From Marinomonas polaris DSM 16579 (GTDB lineage Bacteria; Pseudomonadota; Gammaproteobacteria; Pseudomonadales; Marinomonadaceae): 64,000 bases of DNA. Positions within the stretch are counted from its first letter, which is position 1. The number at the start of each line of letters is the position of its first letter. Below the pieces are notes generated by a model that searched no databases, was not told the DNA's origin, and saw only the letters and a list, made by a program, of their open reading frames with translations. Positions 36,236 through 43,529 of this stretch are shown in pieces. Location of the stretch: positions 1 to 64,000 of the forward strand of contig NZ_FQVF01000012.1 in assembly GCF_900129155.1 (NCBI RefSeq), written 5' to 3'. A program made the translations under genes and the position numbers.

Positions 36236-37393
36236 TTATTTAGAATTGGCTTTGCTCACTATTTCAGCAATTCTTGATTTGCTAAGATTAAACTGTGTCG
36301 CTATTTTACGATACGATACACCATGTTTTTTCATCTTTCTGATTTCTTGATCTCTCTCTTCTGTATCCTTCCTTCTAGCGTCAATTGTTTGTCTACTATT
36401 TTGTATTTCTACAAGCTTTGCATTTTCTTTTCTATACTCGTTACTGGCTCTAAGAAATTCATCTGCAATTATCATGTTGTTGAGCAGCCAAAAAATACTA
36501 GTATTTTCTAATGGATTATCAAGAACATTAGCTGAGTATAACCATTTTGAAAAATCTTCAAATTCTGAAAAATGTTCTAAAAGTATATCTTCATTGAAAT
36601 CTGGTAGGGCTATTAGTAGCTTTTGACAAATAAAGCTCTTTAGTGTCACTAGTTCTTCTGAGAGTAGATAAGCTATTGCAGCAAATTTAACCCTGTTGGA
36701 GCGCTCTGAAATTATTTTAGATAACGAATCAGGAGATCTTTCTATATAAAAATCACCTAGCGAATTTCGCATTTCTCTTTGATTTAGATGTTTTTTTATT
36801 CTACTTTCATTTAAGTAATGTTTGATTTTAATAACATCTTTGTAAAAATCTGGGCTGCTTGATAAATGATAAGAACAGTAGCTATTTTTTAAAATACGTC
36901 TATAACAAATAGAGCAATATTTAACTTTTTCTTTGTAGCAATAATCACGAACTATTAGTGTTATTAGTCGTATTGTTTCTAATCTCTTACTTTCTATATC
37001 AAAATTTCCTTTTTTTAATTTTATTAATTCTTTAATTTCTTGATTCCATTTTTTAAGCTCTGATTTTCTTGAGACAATGCGTGAAGGGGATTTTATTGTT
37101 TTTTTAAAGATGAATTCTTCTGTCTTTTCATGAAGAAGGTGATTGGAGATTATCGTATTGTTGAAGTGGAAATCTAAATGTATTTGAAAAAAATATTTAG
37201 CTGTTTTTAATCCAAAAATATTTTTGTTAATACCTTTCCTTATCGTATTTTGATTTTCTATATCACTCAATAAAGATGAAAGTGACTCTTGAAAAACAAT
37301 GTCTTTGCTGTTTTTTTTAAAATCTAAAACTATTGAATTGATGTTTTTTATCAACATCTGAAAATTATTTTCATTACCTTCTGTAGTTATCAT
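36236..37393 (-). CDS. Hypothetical protein with cysteine motif and C-terminal HTH
   Basis: This 385-aa protein is not recognised as any named family. It is Lys/Ile/Asn-rich. A CSICYRR...NSYCSYH segment near residues 169-185 looks like a zinc-binding ribbon. The C-terminus (IRKMKKHGVSYRKIATQFNLSKSRIAEIVSKA) is a resolvase/sigma-70-like helix-turn-helix preceded by a charged helix with a QTIDARRKDTEERDQEIR run. It could be an element-control or phage-related DNA-binding protein. It is transcribed toward attL and divergent from the AlpA-like gene. Confidence 0.7.
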   Translation of the reverse strand: MITTEGNENNFQMLIKNINSIVLDFKKNSKDIVFQESLSSLLSDIENQNTIRKGINKNIFGLKTAKYFFQIHLDFHFNNTIISNHLLHEKTEEFIFKKTIKSPSRIVSRKSELKKWNQEIKELIKLKKGNFDIESKRLETIRLITLIVRDYCYKEKVKYCSICYRRILKNSYCSYHLSSSPDFYKDVIKIKHYLNESRIKKHLNQREMRNSLGDFYIERSPDSLSKIISERSNRVKFAAIAYLLSEELVTLKSFICQKLLIALPDFNEDILLEHFSEFEDFSKWLYSANVLDNPLENTSIFWLLNNMIIADEFLRASNEYRKENAKLVEIQNSRQTIDARRKDTEERDQEIRKMKKHGVSYRKIATQFNLSKSRIAEIVSKANSK

Positions 37394-37486
37394 TTTAAAG
37401 TGTCCACCTATTTTAAAATATGTAATGACATCATTTTATATTAGCGATTAATCTACATCAATCGAAATTATTACGAGATACTTTAG

Positions 37487-37675
37487 ATGAATAAACCAAG
37501 ACTACTAAATAGAAAAGAAGCTGCTGAATATCTTAATATTAAGCATCAAACTCTAGCTGTGTGGGCAAGTAATGATCGCTATGATCTTCCTTATTTGAAA
37601 GTCGGTAGTAGAGTTTTTTATAGACAAGAAGACTTAGAGTTTTTTTTGAATAGTAGAACAATAAAAAGAGGGTAA
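37487..37675 (+). CDS. AlpA/excisionase-like helix-turn-helix protein
   Basis: This 62-aa DNA-binding protein is MerR/AlpA-like: LLNRKEAAEYLNIKHQTLAVWASNDRYDLPYLKVGSRVFYRQEDLEFFLNSRTI is the standard helix-turn-helix-wing of phage excisionases and AlpA activators. Within an integrative element it probably promotes excision or activates integrase expression. The next gene starts four bases after the stop. Confidence 0.82.
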   Translation: MNKPRLLNRKEAAEYLNIKHQTLAVWASNDRYDLPYLKVGSRVFYRQEDLEFFLNSRTIKRG

Positions 37676-37679
37676 TGTT

Positions 37680-38102
37680 ATGAAAGAAATATTGAAAAAT
37701 ATTCAGCTTTGGATAGAAGAAGAACATATTCCTATAACTGAAGACGTGAATCTTTTTAATGAAGAGAGTGTTTGGTTTGAAATTAATGTAAAACCTTTAA
37801 CTGTTGAGATGTCGCAATCAATTGTTTCAACTATTGAGTTTTTCTCTATTTTTTATCTGCATGAAAAAGAAAGTAGACAGCTTGAGATGGAAGATTTCAA
37901 TGATGCTATCTCATTTGTTATTAGTCCAAATAATGATAAAAAAATATATTTACTAAAAATGTACGAGTTGTTTTTTTTATCAAATCTTTCTGAAAGGTTA
38001 ACGGCAAAATATACTTTCAACGTAAAGGTTCCAACTGAAGTTTTCAGGCTTTATTTGGAGTTGAAGAAAATTAAATATGACATAAACCCTACACATCAAT
38101 GA
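37680..38102 (+). CDS. Hypothetical protein of the integrative element
   Basis: This 140-aa acidic protein has no motif I recognise. It is predicted helical with no transmembrane segments. GAGGG lies seven bases before ATG 37680, and it follows the AlpA-like gene by four bases, so the two are co-transcribed. The 134-bp gap downstream holds the oriT candidate. Confidence 0.6.
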   Translation: MKEILKNIQLWIEEEHIPITEDVNLFNEESVWFEINVKPLTVEMSQSIVSTIEFFSIFYLHEKESRQLEMEDFNDAISFVISPNNDKKIYLLKMYELFFLSNLSERLTAKYTFNVKVPTEVFRLYLELKKIKYDINPTHQ

Positions 38103-38122
38103 TGTTTTTTTAAAAAATAGAA

Positions 38123-38236
38123 TTCGTCTGCACACTATGAAAATACTATTGTTCAGACGATTTCATAAACGATTTCAATTTCATAAAAAATAAACCTTAA
38201 CACACTGAATAATAATAAGAATCCGGAGATTTCAAG
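38123..38236. other. Candidate origin of transfer (oriT) and accessory binding repeats
   Basis: TCGTCTG (38124-38130) and CAGACGA (38154-38160) form an inverted repeat with a 23-base spacer. Next come direct repeats CGATTTCA at 38158 and 38170 and ATTTCATAAA at 38160 and 38178. Inverted repeat plus iterons next to an RHH-like gene, coupling protein and relaxase is the normal layout of MobF oriT regions. The nick site is not identified. Confidence 0.45.
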
Positions 38237-38521
38237 ATGATTAAAGATAGCTCAATAAAGTCAGTTACCACACGTTTTTCACTAAAAGACTATTTAGAAA
38301 TTCAAAGAGAGGCAGAGAAGCGAGGGTCTAACCTAGCAGAAGTTATTAGAAACTCATGGGAAACGTATCAAACTAATGAACAGATAAAACAACAACTAGC
38401 TAACATTGAACTACGTCAAAGAAAAGTTATGTTCGAAATGATATGTGCTGTAGTGGGTATAAGTTCAAAAGAAAGAGATGAAGTTGTTGAACAACTTAAA
38501 TTGAAAGGAGTGACTTGGTAA
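38237..38521 (+). CDS. Ribbon-helix-helix-like accessory protein
   Basis: This 94-aa protein has an N-terminal strand-helix-helix (KSVTTRFSLKDYLEIQREAEKRGSNLAEVIRNSWETYQ) of the Arc/MetJ type, as in relaxase accessory factors. The second half is a predicted coiled coil (QIKQQLANIELRQRKV). ATG 38237 has GGAG upstream. It directly follows the oriT candidate and precedes the coupling protein, sharing one base with its start, so it probably binds the oriT repeats to assemble the relaxosome. Confidence 0.75.
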   Translation: MIKDSSIKSVTTRFSLKDYLEIQREAEKRGSNLAEVIRNSWETYQTNEQIKQQLANIELRQRKVMFEMICAVVGISSKERDEVVEQLKLKGVTW

Positions 38522-40269
38522 TGATAAATAATAAACCTCCTTCAGTTCAAAAAAACTCAATTATTAGGGTATTAGTATTAGGGTTAATAACCTTCATTAT
38601 ATCAATAATAATTTTAATTTATTTCACATGGGATGTGCTATCTCCTGAAAATTGGGGGAGATTGGACTCTCATTTAGAACATTGGAAGCTTATAGTTTAC
38701 GATTTTTTTGCAGATGCTAAAACGAATAGTGTTAGCTATTACTGGCAGCAAATTAGCAATAGAGAATTAGAGTTATGTTTCTTCATTCATGTTCTATTAG
38801 TAATACTACCAGCACTGCTTTTCTCTATCTTAGTATCTATATATGTGAGGTCATGTGAGAACGACCAGCTTTATCATGTAAGTGGAGCTAGATTGCTTAA
38901 AGGTGAAAAAGCATTCAAACATGCTAAAAAGCAACTAGCGATTGAACTGAAAAGAGGAACAAAAAAGGGGCTTGTTCTTCACCCAAAAGTAGTGTTAACA
39001 CGTGATAGAGAAAATGGTAATTTTCTTATTATTGGTAATCAAGGATCTGGAAAAACAGTATTCATAACTCCAATAATAAAGCAAATAATTGATAGAGGTG
39101 AAAAGGCTTTTATATATGATGAGAAGCGAGAGTTCACAAAACTATTTTATAATTCAAGTAATACAGTATTAATATCCCCTTGGGATAAACGTGGTACGCC
39201 ATGGAACATAAGTGCTGATGCAAAAACTGATACTGATGCTAAGCTCATAGCTGATCATTTAATATCTGAAACGAAGGATCCTATTTGGTCCGAGGGGGCA
39301 AGATCAATTTTATCAGGGATGATAATGACATTAAATCATACAAATGAGTATTGGGGCTGGAAGGAGCTAGCTAACATACTTTCTACTAACGATGCTATTC
39401 TAAAAGAAATGTTTACTAAATACTATCCACGTGCAACACGCTTCATTGAGCCCAATAGTAAAACTACTGCAAGTTTTTTTGCTCAATTAATTAGTTCTTT
39501 AGGTTGGATATATATATTAGCAGATGCATGGCCTAATGCGTATAAGACTGGATTTTCAATATCTGAATGGACATTTGATAGGGAGTCCAAAAAAAAAGTA
39601 GTGATTGTTCAAGCAAGTGCTAAGTATAAGGATATAGGTGCTCCTATTGCTAATACCCTGATATCTTTAATGACTTCAAGTATATTATCCTCAAAGAATA
39701 GCACAAAACGTGAATTGTGGATGTTTTTAGATGAAATTGGGAACTTACCCCGAAATGAATCTATTAAAAAATGGATGACACTAGGGCGTTCAAAGGGTTG
39801 TCGTATTGTCGCGGGAACACAAGGGCACTCGCAGCTGATTGAACTCTACACGGAGCAAGGTGCCAATACATTACTTAATTTATTTTCGACCATAGTGACT
39901 ATGAAAATGGGAGCAAGTGGAGGTTCTGCTGAGTATGCCGCTAAAGCATTTTCAGATCGAATTATAGAACGACCGAATTTAACTAACCAAAAATTTATAC
40001 AATGGCAAAAAGAAATTCAACCCTTAGTTAATGCTTCTGATTTAGTAAATCTACCCTTTGCATCAAAAAACGGTATTCACGGCTATATTATGGTGTCAGG
40101 CTGGTTAAGTGTTTATTACTTGATATGGCCTATACATAATATCAAGCCAATCGCAGCAGAAACAATAGCCGCAAATTGGACTCTATCTCAGACGAGAAAA
40201 ACAAAAATAGCTATAAAAACACCAATGCGTGGACGTCTTGCGAGGAGAGTGAATCATGATGACGATTAA
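38521..40269 (+). CDS. Type IV coupling protein (VirD4/TraD/TrwB-like)
   Basis: This 582-aa inner-membrane ATPase links the relaxase-DNA complex to a conjugative pore. Two N-terminal helices (about 14-36 and 84-109) are followed by the RecA-like motor with Walker A GNQGSGKT (172-179), FIYDEKREF and the Walker B region LWMFLDEIGNL. It ends in a basic-acidic tail. ATG 38521 with AAGGAG is preferred over an upstream TTG. It overlaps the preceding gene by one base and the relaxase by 14. Confidence 0.9.
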   Translation: MINNKPPSVQKNSIIRVLVLGLITFIISIIILIYFTWDVLSPENWGRLDSHLEHWKLIVYDFFADAKTNSVSYYWQQISNRELELCFFIHVLLVILPALLFSILVSIYVRSCENDQLYHVSGARLLKGEKAFKHAKKQLAIELKRGTKKGLVLHPKVVLTRDRENGNFLIIGNQGSGKTVFITPIIKQIIDRGEKAFIYDEKREFTKLFYNSSNTVLISPWDKRGTPWNISADAKTDTDAKLIADHLISETKDPIWSEGARSILSGMIMTLNHTNEYWGWKELANILSTNDAILKEMFTKYYPRATRFIEPNSKTTASFFAQLISSLGWIYILADAWPNAYKTGFSISEWTFDRESKKKVVIVQASAKYKDIGAPIANTLISLMTSSILSSKNSTKRELWMFLDEIGNLPRNESIKKWMTLGRSKGCRIVAGTQGHSQLIELYTEQGANTLLNLFSTIVTMKMGASGGSAEYAAKAFSDRIIERPNLTNQKFIQWQKEIQPLVNASDLVNLPFASKNGIHGYIMVSGWLSVYYLIWPIHNIKPIAAETIAANWTLSQTRKTKIAIKTPMRGRLARRVNHDDD

Positions 40270-42826
40270 GCTTATTTCAGCAAGTTCTAAACAGGGTGAA
40301 AGTTATTTGGATTATTTAGAAGAGGATAACTATTATGCATCAGAAACGGAGAATGGTGGTGTTCTAGCTGGTTCAGGAGCGCTACTGCTTAAAAAAAAAC
40401 AGTTGTTAGGTAAAGAAAGTTTTGAGCGTATTTTCAAACCTTTACTAGGAAAAAAAAATCAAAGAATTGGTTGGGATGTTACTTTTTCAGATCCCAAAAG
40501 TGTTTCTGTTTTGACAGCTAGAGCTGATCTTGAATTAAGAAATAAAATCCACGATGCGAGAGAAAAATCGGTTAAGGAAGCTATTGAATTTCTTGAAAAA
40601 CACGCAGGTTACACGCGACGAGGTCATAATGGATATGAACAAGAAGCGGTAACTGGGTTTATTGCTGTATTATATGAGCATTCAACTAGTCGTGATCAAG
40701 ACCCCCAATTTCATACACACTGTCTGATAAAAAACGGGGCATTCAGGTTTGATGGTAGCTTTGGAACACTTGAATCAAACCATCTTTACAAGTGGCAAAA
40801 AGCAACTGGGGCAGTTTACAGAGCTGCATTAGCTCGTAGAATGCAAGATCTTGGGTTTTCTATCGAACGTACCGAATGTAAACCAGAGTTTGAAATAGAA
40901 GGAATCCCTAGGTCTGTTTGTGAGCATTTCTCAAAACGTAAAAAAGTCATCAGAGAGAAATTATTTAGTGTCGGTGTAAGAACAACAGCATCAAAAATCG
41001 GATCTAAAATTGTCATGATGACACGTAAAAAGAAACAGAATATCACTGATCGGCCTGCGTTATTTCAGCGCTGGCAAAATGAAATGGATGAGCTAAATTT
41101 TCGTGATGAACATGTTCGCCTCATTCAAAAAAAATCAGTCGAGATTAGTTCAGAACCAATGCCTTTAAATTCGATAGTTAAACTTTTGACTGAAAAAATA
41201 TCTGTATTTCGATTACAAGATCTTTATGCAGCTATTGCTGTAGAAGCTCAATTTTATCATGCAGAGATAAAAGAAATTGAATCAGCAGTTCAATATTTAT
41301 TAGCAGAGCAGTCAATTATTGAGCTCGGTATTGATAATAAGCGTAATCGCCTTTATACAACAACAGAGATATTATCACTAGAAAAAGAACTTCTTGAATA
41401 CGCTCAAAAATTACAATCTAAAAATTATTATCAGTTATCAGAGAGTAAAATCGTTTCTGCTCTTGAAGTGCAATGTGTACAGCAAGGCTATAGCCTGTCA
41501 GATGAACAAATAGAAGCAGTGCACGGTGTATGTCAATCTAATCTCGACATTCTTCAAGGGGCCGCTGGCGCGGGAAAATCGAGCTCAATGAGTTCTATGA
41601 AGTTAGCTTATGAAACAGCCGGATTTCGTGTAATAGGAGCTACTATTTCTAGACAAGCATCATTACAACTAGAAAATGAAACGGGGATTCAATCTGGAAC
41701 ACTAGCTAAACTTTTGGTTGATATTGAGACAAAGAAAATTTCTCTCTCAAATACAGTTTTAGTAATTGATGAAGCTGGGCTGGTATCGACCCATGACTTA
41801 GTGACGCTATTTAAAGCCGTCGATAATGCGAATGGAAAGTTAGTTTTAGTTGGAGAGCAACAGCAGTTAAGCGCGATTACGCATGATGGTAGCCTAAGAT
41901 TTTTATCTCAACAACGAGGTTGTACCCGTATAGAAACTATTAGACGTCAGCGTGAATTATGGGCAAGACAAGCGGTAATGGATTTAAGGGAAGGTAATTC
42001 ACTCAAGGCCCTGCTCGTTCATCAAGAGCGTGGGCTACTGCACTTCTCTGATAGTAGCGAAAAAAGCCGAGAAAAGCTGATTGATAAATGGTTAGGATAT
42101 AAAAATGAGAATCCTTCAAAGCAGTCATTGATATTGGCTTATCGTTGGAGTGATGTGAAGCTTTTAAATAAAGATGTTCGAAAGTCTTATCAAGAAATGG
42201 GTGTAGTTGGTCTAGAAAATTTAGAGGCTGATTGCATTATTGGAAAACATGAAATGACACTGTCATTTTCTACAGGTGATAGAGTGCGTTTTTCTAAAAA
42301 TGATTATTCCCGAAATTTAACGAACGGAGAAATAGGTACGATAGTTAATATTAAGAAGTTTAGCGATGATATTCGTTTCACAGTTGAATTAGATAGTAAT
42401 CGTGAGGTCAGTTTTTATCAATCAGAATACAGTGATGAAGATAGCAGACTTTTTTTAGTTCATGCATACGCTTCTACAATCTACTCCAGCCAAGGTCGTA
42501 CAATTGATGGTGACACTTTCGTCTATTACACCTCAGGAGTTGATCGATCAGCATCATATGTTGCTGGTTCGCGACACAAGGATCAATGTCATTGGTTTAT
42601 CAATCGTGAAGAGTTAGACTGGCTATCAGGTTCTTTAGAGCAAGATGAATACAGCAATGACAGTATTCGCCTAGCAACACTAGCGGAGCAGATGAGTAAA
42701 AATAATAAGCCGATTATGGCTATCGAATTTTTAGAAGAAATAAAATTAGAGACAGCCAAAACACTAAAATCAGCTTTTAAGGAGGTACCAGATCTAAGCT
42801 TATTTATACATGAAAGAGGTCTCTAG
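40256..42826 (+). CDS. MobF-family relaxase-helicase (TrwC/TraI-like)
   Basis: This 856-aa protein is a conjugative DNA-processing enzyme. The N-terminal relaxase domain has the tyrosine cluster YLDYLEEDNYY (17-27) for nicking and the HUH metal site (H153, H155 in FHTHCL). The C-terminal half is a RecD-like helicase with Walker A GAAGAGKS (435-442), VLVIDEAGLVS and SSQGRTI. It is shorter than TraI and near TrwC length. ATG 40256 has AGGAGAG upstream, overlapping the coupling-protein gene. It acts on the element's oriT. Confidence 0.93.
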   Translation: MMTIKLISASSKQGESYLDYLEEDNYYASETENGGVLAGSGALLLKKKQLLGKESFERIFKPLLGKKNQRIGWDVTFSDPKSVSVLTARADLELRNKIHDAREKSVKEAIEFLEKHAGYTRRGHNGYEQEAVTGFIAVLYEHSTSRDQDPQFHTHCLIKNGAFRFDGSFGTLESNHLYKWQKATGAVYRAALARRMQDLGFSIERTECKPEFEIEGIPRSVCEHFSKRKKVIREKLFSVGVRTTASKIGSKIVMMTRKKKQNITDRPALFQRWQNEMDELNFRDEHVRLIQKKSVEISSEPMPLNSIVKLLTEKISVFRLQDLYAAIAVEAQFYHAEIKEIESAVQYLLAEQSIIELGIDNKRNRLYTTTEILSLEKELLEYAQKLQSKNYYQLSESKIVSALEVQCVQQGYSLSDEQIEAVHGVCQSNLDILQGAAGAGKSSSMSSMKLAYETAGFRVIGATISRQASLQLENETGIQSGTLAKLLVDIETKKISLSNTVLVIDEAGLVSTHDLVTLFKAVDNANGKLVLVGEQQQLSAITHDGSLRFLSQQRGCTRIETIRRQRELWARQAVMDLREGNSLKALLVHQERGLLHFSDSSEKSREKLIDKWLGYKNENPSKQSLILAYRWSDVKLLNKDVRKSYQEMGVVGLENLEADCIIGKHEMTLSFSTGDRVRFSKNDYSRNLTNGEIGTIVNIKKFSDDIRFTVELDSNREVSFYQSEYSDEDSRLFLVHAYASTIYSSQGRTIDGDTFVYYTSGVDRSASYVAGSRHKDQCHWFINREELDWLSGSLEQDEYSNDSIRLATLAEQMSKNNKPIMAIEFLEEIKLETAKTLKSAFKEVPDLSLFIHERGL

Positions 42827-43011
42827 TGCAGACGAACCGTCAAGGCTGATATTGTTAAAAGTAATAGAATTAATTTTTATTATCAGAATGTATATATTAA
42901 AAATCGAGTTTTTAGAGCTTTATTGATAATGATACTTTTTCTAATTTTTAATTGAGAGAGTTTTTAAATTTTAAATAGAGTGTAATATTCAATTTATTTT
43001 TTTGGTTTTTT

Positions 43012-43515
43012 ATGAAATATAAAGATTTTTTAAACTCCGCTAGGAAACATAAAAACACTTGTGATATATTAAAAAAAGAAGTTGAGGTTTTAATTGGACG
43101 TGAAAGTAAAAATAAAGCTAGAATTAAAGAGTTAACAATTAATTTGTATTATCTTTCTGGGTACGTTGTAGAATGCTCAATAAAATATGGCATTTATTAC
43201 TTCATTGAATATGATAGAAATAAAGACATAAAAGATCTAGATCAAAATGGTTTAACTTTCTCTGGTCAGATCAAAAATCATAAATTTGAACGTTATTCAG
43301 AATATCTCAATAGACATAAAGGTGATATTCCTTTGGTAAGTGGTTTTAACGGTGTATCAAAAGAAGTTAAGCTGCTATATAAAAATTGGGATGCCGATGT
43401 GAGATATTTGTATAGTGAAATTCCAATTCAGTTTAGATATTGTGATAGTTATGTTCATGTTAAAGATTTTAATTTGAAAGCCGAAGAGATTTTCTCAGTA
43501 GTGGAAAATATGTAA
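43012..43515 (+). CDS. HEPN-like protein, first gene of cargo pair
   Basis: This 167-aa all-helical protein is predicted to fold like HEPN domains. INLYYLSGYVVECSIKYGIYYF (about 45-66) matches the helix-2 signature, and YKNWDADVRYLYSEI (about 123-137) matches the common W-x-x-D/E-x-RY motif. The R-x4-6-H RNase motif is only approximate (RYCDSYVH), so nuclease activity is uncertain. The gene precedes the KGGVGR gene by 14 bp and no strong RBS is visible. Family is assigned by pattern, not by search. Confidence 0.55.
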   Translation: MKYKDFLNSARKHKNTCDILKKEVEVLIGRESKNKARIKELTINLYYLSGYVVECSIKYGIYYFIEYDRNKDIKDLDQNGLTFSGQIKNHKFERYSEYLNRHKGDIPLVSGFNGVSKEVKLLYKNWDADVRYLYSEIPIQFRYCDSYVHVKDFNLKAEEIFSVVENM

Positions 43516-43529
43516 TAAGGAATAATTAA

